In this document: one piece after another, positions 15,710 through 23,480 of the stretch | Layout of the letters: every line of letters starts with the position of its first letter | Numbering within the stretch: position 1 is the first letter of the stretch | From: Prevotellaceae bacterium UBA6858 | GTDB lineage: Bacteria; Bacteroidota; Bacteroidia; Bacteroidales; Bacteroidaceae | DNA length: 36,999 nt | Assembly (NCBI GenBank): GCA_002451695.1 | Contig: DKDC01000033.1 | Coordinates: forward strand, 7,068 to 44,066 | Direction: 5' to 3' | Made by a program: the position numbers and the translations under genes | The notes under the pieces: model-generated | What the model was told of the DNA's origin: nothing | What the model saw: only the letters and a program-made list of their open reading frames with translations | Database searches by the model: none

Positions 15710-17497
15710 TTATTTTGCGACGGGCTTTGTGGCTTCGGCGAGCCACTGCCTTACGGAAGTGTCCTTTATAAGCGGCGTGAGGCGTTCCCTAACCGTTGCG
15801 TGGTAGCTGTTGAGCCATTCCAGCTCGCCGGCGGTCATAAGCCCGAGGTCTATCGGCTTTGTGTCGATTGGGCAAAGCGTGAGCGGCTCGAACTTCAGGA
15901 ACTTGCCGAACCGCGACTCTCCCGCCGGCACTATGAGCAGCGTGTTTTCGGTGCGCACGCCGAACTTTCCCTCGCAGTATATCCCCGGTTCGTCTGTAAC
16001 CGTCATTCCTGCGCGGAGCGGGGCCGGCATATAGTTCATGCGTATCTGGTGAGGGCCTTCGTGCACGTTCAGGTACGAGCCTACGCCGTGTCCTGTGCCG
16101 TGTCCGTAGTTCATAAGATGCTTCCACATTGCATAGCGTGCCGCGCAGTCGATCTGCGTTCCGCTTGCACCGTCGGGGAACACGCATTCCGACAGGGCTA
16201 TGTGCCCTTTCAGCACAAGGGTGTAAACTTTCTTCTCCTCCTCCGTGGGAGCGCCGAGGGCTATGGTGCGCGTTATGTCGGTCGTGCCGTCGCTGTATTG
16301 CGCCCCGGAGTCGATCAAAATGAAACTGCGCCGTTCAAGCTTCACATCCGAAGCCTCATCGGCCTCGTAATGCACTATCGCGCCATGCGTCCCATAGGCT
16401 GCTATGGTGGCGAAGCTCAGCCCCTGATAAAGCTCCTGCCCCGCCCGCAGCGAGGTGAGCAGCCTGTCCACGCCAATTTCGGTTATGCCTTTTTCCACCT
16501 CCTTGTCCAGACGGCTGAGGAACGTTGCCACCGCCACGCCGTCGCGCAGCATGGCGTGGCGGAAGCCGTCAATCTCCGCCTTGTTCTTTATGGCTTTCAG
16601 TTCGCAGGCAACCGAGGGGGCGGCAACGCATCCGCCGTCAGCGTAGAGCGATAGCACGGCGCAGTTCGCCTTGTCTGAAACCATTGTGCGGCGGGCGCGG
16701 AGTTCCCTGACGGTTTCGCCCACGCTTCCGTACGGCTGTGTCTCCACCCCTTCCGCAGCAAGGTATTCCATGACCTCGGGGGAAAGTTTTTCGGGACTGA
16801 CAAAAAGCACCGACTGTTTGTTGGAGAGCAGAAGATATGATACGAACACCGGGTTGCACTCCACATCGCCGCCGCGCAGGTTGAGCGTCCACGCAATCTC
16901 GTCGAGGGCGGTGACGAGCATTGCGTCGCAGCCCGCCTCCCGCGCCTTGGCGAGAAGCCTTTGTATCTTGCTGCGGCAGCTTTCCCCAGCATATTCCAGC
17001 GGATGTATCCTTATTTTGTCTTCGGGAAGCGCAGGGCGGTTTTCCCACACCTCCCCGAACGGGTCGCCGCAAAGGACAACGGAAATACCCTTGGGGGAAA
17101 GTGCGCTTTCGAGCGCACCGCGCATTGCGGGAGTGGCTATGCTGCCGTCAATCCCCACCTTGCCGCCCCGTCCGAGCGTGGCGGCGAGCCACCGCCCTAC
17201 AGTCGGCGTTTCGGGAAGCCCGTCCTTCATCAGGGCAAAGGGCGTGCCTTCGAGCTGCTGAGCGGCGGCGAGGAAATAGCGCGAGTCAGTCCACAAAGCC
17301 GCGCTGCCGGTGGTTACTACAGCCGTCCCCGCCGAACCGTTGAAGCCCGAAATCCATTGCCGGCACTGCCAGTGGGCCGGAGTGTACTCGCTCATGTGCG
17401 GGTCGTTTGAGGGAACGATGAACGCATCGAGGCCGTTCTGCCTCATGTACCCGCGCAGTTTTTCCACGCGGCGTGCTATGCTGCTGTCTTCTTTCAT
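15710..17497 (-). CDS. pepP: Xaa-Pro aminopeptidase (aminopeptidase P, M24B)
   Basis: A 595-residue metallopeptidase that removes the N-terminal residue when proline is second. The long form of the family has two N-terminal creatinase-like domains (here about residues 1-290) before the pita-bread M24 domain. All five metal ligands are visible in order: the Asp of LIDSGAQY, the Asp of DGTTDITRT, the His of YGHGTGHGVG, the Glu of TDEPGIYCEG and the Glu of RTENTLL. The open frame reaches back to 17560, but the ATG at 17497 begins the conserved part and the preceding 21 codons show no family likeness. The protein has no signal peptide and is probably cytoplasmic. It is a single-gene unit, divergent from the acyltransferase genes. 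Confidence 0.93.
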   Translation of the reverse strand: MKEDSSIARRVEKLRGYMRQNGLDAFIVPSNDPHMSEYTPAHWQCRQWISGFNGSAGTAVVTTGSAALWTDSRYFLAAAQQLEGTPFALMKDGLPETPTVGRWLAATLGRGGKVGIDGSIATPAMRGALESALSPKGISVVLCGDPFGEVWENRPALPEDKIRIHPLEYAGESCRSKIQRLLAKAREAGCDAMLVTALDEIAWTLNLRGGDVECNPVFVSYLLLSNKQSVLFVSPEKLSPEVMEYLAAEGVETQPYGSVGETVRELRARRTMVSDKANCAVLSLYADGGCVAAPSVACELKAIKNKAEIDGFRHAMLRDGVAVATFLSRLDKEVEKGITEIGVDRLLTSLRAGQELYQGLSFATIAAYGTHGAIVHYEADEASDVKLERRSFILIDSGAQYSDGTTDITRTIALGAPTEEEKKVYTLVLKGHIALSECVFPDGASGTQIDCAARYAMWKHLMNYGHGTGHGVGSYLNVHEGPHQIRMNYMPAPLRAGMTVTDEPGIYCEGKFGVRTENTLLIVPAGESRFGKFLKFEPLTLCPIDTKPIDLGLMTAGELEWLNSYHATVRERLTPLIKDTSVRQWLAEATKPVAK

Positions 17498-17642
17498 ACC
17501 GAATTGTTTTGCTGACGCTAAGTTACGCTTTTTTATCGTGGCGCACACACCAAACGGCAATAATAGTTGCCCGCAAGTTGACGAAACGGCACATAACAGT
17601 TAAAAATGCGCGAAAAAGCCCAATGATTATTGAAAAACTTGC

Positions 17643-17650
17643 TAATTTTG
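17643..17650 (+). promoter_or_regulatory. Possible -7 box of the glsA-glsB operon
   Basis: TAATTTTG fits the -7 consensus and lies 20 bp before the ATG. No TTTG is found at the expected distance, so the call is weak. A leader of only about 12 nt would follow. Confidence 0.4.
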
Positions 17651-17669
17651 TCGCGCAATAAAAAGAATC

Positions 17670-18500
17670 ATGCCTAACTCCGACGAAAATACAAAGCCGA
17701 TTGACGTAAGAAAGGTTCTTCAGTCCAAAATGGGCGGCAAAGTCCGTTTTGTGCCAAAATGCGTGCTGAACTGGCTCCGCAAAATCCTGCACGAGGACGA
17801 GATAAACGAATATCTGGAAAGCGTGAAGGACATCAAGGGGGCGAAATGGCTCGACGCCACGCGCAAATATCTTGACATGCGCATAACTATTGAGGGCGGG
17901 GAGAATTTCCCGCCGGCGGAAAACGGGCCTTACACATTTGTATGCAACCATCCGCTGGGAGGTCCTGACGGCATAGGCATAGGCGCGGTGCTCGCGGAGC
18001 ATTACGGGGAGAAGCTCAAGTATCTTGTGAACGACTTCCTGCTGTTCCTGCCGGGGCTGAAGCCGCTCTGCATACCCATAAACAAGACCGGGGGGCAGAG
18101 CCGCAACCTTCCGCAGCTCGTCAAGGAGGGCTTTGAAAGCGATGACAACATATTCATGTTCCCCGCCGGACTTTGCTCGCGCCGCCACGGCGGAGTGATA
18201 CACGACCTCGCGTGGAAAAAGACGTTCATTGTGCGGAGCGTGGCGGCGAAGAGGGACATAGTGCCGATGCACTTCAGCGGCAGGAACTCCGACCGCTTTT
18301 ACCGCATCGCCCGCCTGTGCGAGATTTTCCGCTCGCCGGTGAACTTCGCAATGCTTTTCCTTGCCGATGAAACCTATCTCAACCGCCACAAGGACTTTGT
18401 GCTGAAAGTGGGCAAGCCAATCCCATGGCAGACGTTCGACAAGTCGAAGACGGCGGCGGAATGGGCGGCGTATGTCGAGAGCATCTGCTACAGCCTGTGA
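17670..18500 (+). CDS. glsA: PlsC-type acyltransferase, probable glycine-lipid O-acyltransferase
   Basis: A 276-residue acyltransferase. The catalytic motif is CNHPLGGPDG (92-101), with H94 and D100. The spacing is five residues rather than the classic HX4D, a form seen in hemolysin-type acyltransferases. A FPAG motif (about 170) replaces the usual FPEGTR. No signal peptide is seen; it should act at the inner face of the membrane. The next gene is an OlsB-like N-acyltransferase, 40 bp away. In Bacteroides such a pair (GlsB and GlsA) makes glycine lipids: the first acylates the glycine amine with a 3-hydroxy fatty acid, the second esterifies that hydroxyl. I infer the same here. An alternative is general 1-acylglycerol-3-phosphate acyltransferase activity. 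Confidence 0.75.
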   Translation: MPNSDENTKPIDVRKVLQSKMGGKVRFVPKCVLNWLRKILHEDEINEYLESVKDIKGAKWLDATRKYLDMRITIEGGENFPPAENGPYTFVCNHPLGGPDGIGIGAVLAEHYGEKLKYLVNDFLLFLPGLKPLCIPINKTGGQSRNLPQLVKEGFESDDNIFMFPAGLCSRRHGGVIHDLAWKKTFIVRSVAAKRDIVPMHFSGRNSDRFYRIARLCEIFRSPVNFAMLFLADETYLNRHKDFVLKVGKPIPWQTFDKSKTAAEWAAYVESICYSL

Positions 18501-18540
18501 GGCGGGCGGCATATTTAATATAAGAATACATAACCATTAG

Positions 18541-19533
18541 ATGGAAGAAAGAATAATTGATCCGGTTCCGCGTGAGCTTCTTGCCGAAGAGCTTACCCCG
18601 GACCGCTGTTTGCGTCATACAAACAAGCGCGCCAATGAGATTTATGTCGTAACCTACCAGAACGCGCCCAACGTGGTGCGCGAGATAGGCCGTCTGCGCG
18701 AGATTGCGTTCCGCGCCGCCGGCGGCGGCACCGGCAAGAGCTGCGACCTCGACGAGTTCGACACAATGGACGTGCCATACCGCCAGCTGATTGTGTGGAA
18801 CCCCGAAACGCAGGAGATACTCGGCGGCTACCGCTACCTGCCCGGCTCGCTTTTCAAAATGGGAGACGACGGACAGCCCCTGCTCGCAACGAGCCACATG
18901 TTCCGCTTCTCCGAAAATTTCATAAAGAACTACATGCCATACACGGTGGAGCTTGGGCGCTCGTTTGTCGCCGTTGAGTACCAAAGCACGCGCCCCGGTT
19001 CGCGCGGGCTGTTCACCCTCGACAATCTTTGGGACGGCCTCGGCGCGCTCACATTCCTTGTGGAGGGGATGAAATACTTCTTCGGCAAGATGACAATGTA
19101 TCCGTCGTTCGACAGAAAGGGCCGCGACATGATACTGTTCTTCCTGCAAAAATACTTCGGCGACAAGGACAACCTCGTAACGGCGATGAACCCGATACAG
19201 ATAGACACCGACCGCAATTACCTGCAACAGCTTTTCCGCGGCTCGAACTTCAAGGAGGATTACAGGATACTGAACACGGAAGTGAGGAAGCTCGGCTTCA
19301 ACATTCCGCCGCTTGTAAACGCCTATATGGGTCTCAGCCCCACGATGAGGATGTTCGGCACGGCGGTGAACGACACGTTCGGAAATGTTGAGGAAACGGG
19401 AATACTGATTGACGTTGACGAGATTTTCGAAGAGAAGCGTCTGCGCCACATAAACACTTTCGTGCAGAAGAACCCCGACTCGCTCACCATTCTGCGCGAT
19501 GTGCTCAAAGCTCCGGGCAACAAGCGGAACTGA
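18541..19533 (+). CDS. glsB: GNAT-type N-acyltransferase, probable N-acyl glycine synthase
   Basis: A 330-residue protein of the OlsB/hemolysin-like GNAT group. It shows the usual blocks: a REIGRLREIAFR segment (about residues 47-58), the phenylalanine- and glutamate-bearing stretch before LGRSFV (about 139-144), and a long C-terminal region with YMGLSP. OlsB relatives transfer a 3-hydroxyacyl chain from acyl carrier protein to an amino acid; in Bacteroidetes the acceptor is glycine (commendamide and glycine lipids). It follows the PlsC-type gene by 40 bp and ends just before a strong terminator, so the two form a small operon. No membrane segment or signal is evident. The glycine specificity is inferred from the taxon and the pairing. 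Confidence 0.75.
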   Translation: MEERIIDPVPRELLAEELTPDRCLRHTNKRANEIYVVTYQNAPNVVREIGRLREIAFRAAGGGTGKSCDLDEFDTMDVPYRQLIVWNPETQEILGGYRYLPGSLFKMGDDGQPLLATSHMFRFSENFIKNYMPYTVELGRSFVAVEYQSTRPGSRGLFTLDNLWDGLGALTFLVEGMKYFFGKMTMYPSFDRKGRDMILFFLQKYFGDKDNLVTAMNPIQIDTDRNYLQQLFRGSNFKEDYRILNTEVRKLGFNIPPLVNAYMGLSPTMRMFGTAVNDTFGNVEETGILIDVDEIFEEKRLRHINTFVQKNPDSLTILRDVLKAPGNKRN

Positions 19534-19545
19534 AAACGGCACAAG

Positions 19546-19576
19546 GCCTTTGCGCACTCTGCACAAAGGCTTTTTT
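19546..19576 (+). terminator. Terminator of the glsA-glsB operon
   Basis: GCCTTTGCGCA (19546-19556) pairs with TGCACAAAGGC (19560-19570) with one mismatch and a short loop, followed by six T (19571-19576). Confidence 0.9.
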
Positions 19577-19652
19577 GTTGCCATGCGTTGCGCCCGCAGC
19601 CGCATTACCCGCGAAAAATGCCGTTTTTCACGAATTTGACAAAAAGAATAAT

Positions 19653-19661
19653 TATATTTGC
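19653..19661 (+). promoter_or_regulatory. Probable -7 box of the esterase operon
   Basis: TATATTTG followed by C matches the -7 consensus, 38 bp before the ATG. The nearest TTTG is only 14 bp upstream, so the -33 element is not clear. Confidence 0.5.
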
Positions 19662-19698
19662 AACATAAAAGAATTCACTCACCCAAATTAATAAAGGA

Positions 19699-20562
19699 AT
19701 GAAAAAGATTGCCGCAGCGTTTGCGCTGCTGATGTTTGCAGTAACAACGGGCTTTGCCCAAACCAAAGGGACTGTAGTGGAAATCTGGCCCGACGGCCTC
19801 CCCAATACAAACGGCCTGGACCTCACAAAGCCCTACAACGATGAGGCGCGTAACTACAAGCCGGAAATGACAGTTTACCTTCCCGAAAAGTCAAAGGCCA
19901 CAGGCCAGGCGGTGCTCTGCATCCCCGGCGGGGGCTACGGCACCGTATGCTACGACACTGAGGGACACAACTGGGCGCCCTACTTCCTTGACCACGGAAT
20001 AGCCATTGCCGTACTGAAATACCGTCTGCCCTACAAACAGTCGGCCGTTCCGGGCAGCGACGCAATGGAGGCGATGCGCATATTGCGCAGGAACGCCGCC
20101 AAGTGGGGCTACTCGCCCGACAAGATTGGCGTAATGGGACACAGCGCGGGCGGACACCTTTGCGCAACAGTCGCAACCCACGCCACCGGCGACGCACGCC
20201 CTAATTTCCAGATACTGATGTACCCGGTTATCACCATGGACAAGACATTCACCCACATGGGCACCCACGACAACCTCATAGGCACAAACCCCTCACCTGA
20301 GATTGAGTATTACTTCAGCCTTGAGAAACAGGTGAAGCCCGGACAGTCGCCGGCAATCATCTTCGTTACCGACGACGACCGCATTGTGCCGGTGGAAAAC
20401 AGCGTGGCTTACTACCAGGCCCTCCACAAGGCCGGCATACCGGCATCGCTGCACATCTACCGCTCGGGCGACCACGGCTTCAGCTGCCACAACAACTTCA
20501 AGTGGCACGAAGGGGAAATGGTTGACCTGTTCAAATGGCTCGGCGACCTGAACAAACAATAA
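19699..20562 (+). CDS. Secreted alpha/beta-hydrolase, esterase-like (paralogue 1)
   Basis: A 287-residue exported hydrolase. The signal peptide ends in GFA (residue 20). The oxyanion motif is PGGGYG (76-81), the nucleophile elbow GHSAGG has S149, and the likely acid and base are in DDDRIVP (225-231) and DHGF (H259). This is the order of the hormone-sensitive-lipase/acetyl-esterase-like group that includes deacetylases of plant xylan. It likely removes acyl groups from glycans or small esters in the periplasm. The substrate is not determined. The next gene, 19 bp on, is a paralogue. No other carbohydrate enzyme is beside it; the rhamnoside operon starts about 600 bp after the pair. Confidence 0.85.
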   Translation: MKKIAAAFALLMFAVTTGFAQTKGTVVEIWPDGLPNTNGLDLTKPYNDEARNYKPEMTVYLPEKSKATGQAVLCIPGGGYGTVCYDTEGHNWAPYFLDHGIAIAVLKYRLPYKQSAVPGSDAMEAMRILRRNAAKWGYSPDKIGVMGHSAGGHLCATVATHATGDARPNFQILMYPVITMDKTFTHMGTHDNLIGTNPSPEIEYYFSLEKQVKPGQSPAIIFVTDDDRIVPVENSVAYYQALHKAGIPASLHIYRSGDHGFSCHNNFKWHEGEMVDLFKWLGDLNKQ

Positions 20563-20581
20563 CAAAGCCTGACATAAAATC

Positions 20582-21436
20582 ATGAAGAAACTATTAGGGG
20601 CACTGCTCTTTGTGCTTGTGGGGACAACCGCCGCCCTTGCACAGAAAACATTCACCGTTGACGTTTGGCCGCAAGGGCTTCCCAACACCAACGGCAGGGA
20701 CATAACCGAACCCTTTGACGACAAAACGCGCAACTTCAAGCCGCAGATGTTCGCCTACCTCCCGGCTGCCGACAAGGCAAACGGCAGGGCGGTGGTAATA
20801 CTCCCCGGCGGAAGCTACTGGGGACTTGCCACGGAATTCGAGGGCAAGGACTGGGCGCCGTTCTTCAACGGACAGGGCGTGGCGGTGTTCGTGCTTACAT
20901 ACCGTATGCCCAACGGATTTACGCAAGTGCCGGAGAGCGACGCCTTCGAGGCCATGCGCATTGTGCGCCGCAACGCAAAACAGTGGAACATCGACACCCA
21001 CAAGGTGGGCATAATGGGACACAGCGCGGGCGGACACCTGTGCTCCACCGTTGCAACCCACTCCACAGGAGACGCACGACCCGACTTCCAGATACTCCTG
21101 TACCCCGTGATTTCAATGGACCCGGCAATAACCCACGCCGACTCGCGCAAGAACCTGCTCGGCCCGAACCCCACGCCCGAAACGGACAAGGCTTACAGCA
21201 ACGAGTTGCAGGTGAAGCCCGGACAAGCCCCCGCAATCCTCTTCCTGAGCAATGACGACGGCGCGGTGCATCCCGAAAATTCCGTGCGCTACTATCAGGC
21301 GCTGAAAAGAAACGGCATAGACGCCTCCATGCACATATTCCCCAGCGGAGGGCACGGATACGGCGTGAAGAAGGACTTCAAATACCACAAGCTGATGTGC
21401 GAGGAACTCGCCGAATGGCTGAAGCATTTGAAATAA
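20582..21436 (+). CDS. Secreted alpha/beta-hydrolase, esterase-like (paralogue 2)
   Basis: A 284-residue exported hydrolase clearly duplicated from the preceding gene: both have WPxGLPNTNG after the signal, GHSAGGHLC at the nucleophile (S148 here), ATHxTGDARP and the same C-terminal layout. The signal peptide ends in ALA (residue 20). The oxyanion motif here is PGGSYW rather than PGGGYG, and the acid loop is NDDGAVHPENS in place of DDDRIVPVENS. The base is in GGHGYG near residue 258. These changes around the active site suggest different substrates for the two copies. It shares the transcript of paralogue 1 and is followed by a strong terminator. Confidence 0.85.
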   Translation: MKKLLGALLFVLVGTTAALAQKTFTVDVWPQGLPNTNGRDITEPFDDKTRNFKPQMFAYLPAADKANGRAVVILPGGSYWGLATEFEGKDWAPFFNGQGVAVFVLTYRMPNGFTQVPESDAFEAMRIVRRNAKQWNIDTHKVGIMGHSAGGHLCSTVATHSTGDARPDFQILLYPVISMDPAITHADSRKNLLGPNPTPETDKAYSNELQVKPGQAPAILFLSNDDGAVHPENSVRYYQALKRNGIDASMHIFPSGGHGYGVKKDFKYHKLMCEELAEWLKHLK

Positions 21437-21456
21437 CCCCCAATCAGAAACACCCA

Positions 21457-21495
21457 CGCCGCCCGGAGAACGTCTGCTCTCCGGGCGGCGTTTTT
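21457..21495 (+). terminator. Terminator of the esterase operon
   Basis: CGCCGCCCGGAGA (21457-21469) pairs perfectly with TCTCCGGGCGGCG (21478-21490), 8-nt loop, followed by T5. Very strong intrinsic terminator. Confidence 0.95.
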
Positions 21496-21580
21496 CTGCA
21501 GTCCCGGGAAAGGCCTGATGTGCACTTGCGGCAAGCGCATAAACGGATACGCCCAAAATTATATTGGAAACAATAAAAAC

Positions 21581-21678
21581 TACATAGGACATGGGAAAAA
21601 TTATGTCTGATGTAGTTCCGCCTACGTCCCATATAGTTTTCCCCACTTGCAACACACAGAAAAACAAATAGTTGCAGG
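21581..21678 (+). repeat. 21-bp word array R6
   Basis: Words start at 21581, 21602 and 21623, 21 bp apart. The position where a fourth would be (21644) holds a CACTTGCAAC word instead. The outer words form a 20-bp imperfect inverted repeat (about 21577-21596 and 21621-21640). It lies between the esterase operon terminator and the rhamnose promoter. Confidence 0.8.
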
Positions 21679-21942
21679 ATTCTTGCAGGTACACGGCAAT
21701 TCATTGTCATTCAAGATATTGCATCAAGTTTCCGAGGAATGGGAAATCATTCGATACTGCGGTTTGCGCCGTGGGCGGAGGCAGAAAGCCTTGCTGCGCC
21801 ACAGGACTTGGGCAAACAGGTGTCGCAGCGCCGGCACGCTCTCCCACCCCTGTACAGGGCGTTGAAAAACGGCTGAAATACTGTCAAAACCATGCCAAAT
21901 GCGGGGTGAAGTCTTTTTTTTTGAATAATTAGTGCTCAAACA
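21679..21942. other. Gene-free stretch before the rhamnose promoter
   Basis: It holds a GC-rich block (about 21755-21866) inside AT-rich sequence. Several short G/C-rich words recur within it (GCGCC, GGCGG, GCAG), but I find no long dyad, no plausible gene and no known riboswitch core. It includes CTGTACAGGGCG, which also occurs in the right end of the 110-bp repeats, so it may be a remnant of another repeat. A T8 run at 21913-21920 has no clear stem before it. Confidence 0.4.
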
Positions 21943-21973
21943 ATTGGATATAAACAAGAATATTTTAACTTTG
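21943..21973 (+). promoter_or_regulatory. Rhamnose operon promoter
   Basis: ATTG at 21943-21946 (one mismatch to TTTG), a spacer of exactly 19 bp, then TAACTTTG at 21966-21973. The leader to the rhaB ATG is about 70 nt and contains a short dyad CAAG-CATA-CTTG near 22010, which could be part of a regulator site. Confidence 0.7.
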
Positions 21974-22048
21974 TGGGTTGAATTGGCTCCGCAAAATCTT
22001 TGCCGCCTTACAAGCATACTTGACAAATAAACTAAAGACAAAATAGAT

Positions 22049-23473
22049 ATGAAGACCTTTAACTTTCTGGCATTCGACGTAGGCGCGACAAGCGGACGCG
22101 GAATGCTCGCCACCGTTACCGAAGACTCGTTCCAAATGAAGGAGATTTTCCGTTTCCCCAACGCCATAATGGGAATACACGGCAAATACTACTGGGACGT
22201 TTACGCCATATTCGACAACCTGAAGAAATCAATCGCTGCGGCACGCGACCTTGGCGTGAAGCTCGACTCCATAGGCATTGACACATGGGGATGCGACTTC
22301 GGGTATATGGCAAAGGACGGAACGCTGCTCGGCCTGCCGCGTGCATACCGCGACCAATACACCGTGGGCACTCCCGAAAAGACATACGAGATTGTGCCGC
22401 GCAAGGAGCTGTACGCCCACACCGGCATACAGATTCTCAACTTCAACTCCGTGTTCCAGATTTTCGAGGCCAAGGAGGAGAATTTCGCGCCGAGAATGAA
22501 CGCCGACAAGATACTGTTCATCCCCGACCTGCTTTCGTACTTCTGCACCGGGAAAATGTTCACCGAATACACGGTGGCTTCCACCTCGCAGATGCTCAAC
22601 GCCACAACGCGCGACTGGGACAAGCCCCTGCTCGAAAAGCTCGGCATCGACACCTCGATGCTCCTGCCGCTTGTGCAGCCGGGTACGGAGATTGGCAAGC
22701 TGCTGCCCGAAATAGCCGAGGAGCTTGGCGTGGAGCCCATGCCCGTGATTGCCGTTGCGGGACACGACACGGCTGCCGCAATTGCGGCAGTGCCGGCAAG
22801 CGACGAGCATTTCGCATACCTTAGCAGCGGCACATGGAGCCTTATGGGCATTGAGACAGCAAAACCTATACTCACCGAGGAATCGTGCGAGAAGAACTAC
22901 ACCAACGAGGGCGGAATAGAAGGCACAACGCGCTTCCTGAAAAACATCACGGGAATGTGGCTGCTCGAGCAGAGCCGCAAGTGCTGGAGCAAGGAAGGCA
23001 GGAACTACGACTATGGTCAGATTGAGGCTATGGCGATACAGGAAAAGGACTTTCCTTCATATATCGACCCGGACGACCCGCGCTTTGCAAACCCCGAAAA
23101 CATGGATGCGGAAATAAAGAAGAGCTGCAAGGAGCGCGGAATGGCAGTCCCCGAAAACGACGCGCAGATGATCTCGTGCATATACCACAGTCTGGCAAAC
23201 AAATACCGCGACGTGATAACCTCGCTGCAGGGCATGGCATCGTTCACAATCGACAAGCTCCACGTGATTGGCGGCGGCTCGGTGAACAAGTTCATGAGCC
23301 AGCTCACCGCCGACACCATAGGAATGCCCGTGATTGCAGGACCTTCGGAGGGAACGGCTATCGGAAACGCCATGATACAGGCACAGGCGGTGGGACTCTA
23401 CAAGGACCGCTGGGAAATGCGCAAGGCTGTTGCCAAGGCGATAGGCACAAAAACATACACCCCTCAAAAATAA
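22049..23473 (+). CDS. rhaB: L-rhamnulokinase
   Basis: A 474-residue FGGY-family sugar kinase that phosphorylates L-rhamnulose to L-rhamnulose-1-phosphate. The ATP-binding phosphate-1 motif FDVGATSGRG is at residues 9-18. The central block contains GIDTWGCDFGY, where the Asp acts near the sugar, and the kinase signature VAGHDTAAAIAAVP near 237-250. The C-terminal adenosine motif is IGGGSVNKFMSQLTAD (about 407-422). Length is normal for RhaB (RhaK in Bacteroides naming). It is the first gene of the operon, followed after 7 bp by the GH78 gene. The pairing with isomerase and aldolase downstream makes rhamnose more certain than other FGGY sugars. Confidence 0.95.
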   Translation: MKTFNFLAFDVGATSGRGMLATVTEDSFQMKEIFRFPNAIMGIHGKYYWDVYAIFDNLKKSIAAARDLGVKLDSIGIDTWGCDFGYMAKDGTLLGLPRAYRDQYTVGTPEKTYEIVPRKELYAHTGIQILNFNSVFQIFEAKEENFAPRMNADKILFIPDLLSYFCTGKMFTEYTVASTSQMLNATTRDWDKPLLEKLGIDTSMLLPLVQPGTEIGKLLPEIAEELGVEPMPVIAVAGHDTAAAIAAVPASDEHFAYLSSGTWSLMGIETAKPILTEESCEKNYTNEGGIEGTTRFLKNITGMWLLEQSRKCWSKEGRNYDYGQIEAMAIQEKDFPSYIDPDDPRFANPENMDAEIKKSCKERGMAVPENDAQMISCIYHSLANKYRDVITSLQGMASFTIDKLHVIGGGSVNKFMSQLTADTIGMPVIAGPSEGTAIGNAMIQAQAVGLYKDRWEMRKAVAKAIGTKTYTPQK

Positions 23474-23480
23474 GACAGAA

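Noticed and set aside
21755..21866. GC-rich block as a riboswitch
   Set aside because: I looked for cobalamin, TPP and SAM core motifs and found none, and the block ends about 75 bp upstream of the predicted rhamnose promoter, so it would not be in the mRNA.
21900..21925. T8 run as a terminator
   Set aside because: No stable stem precedes it; the operon upstream already has a strong terminator at 21457-21495.
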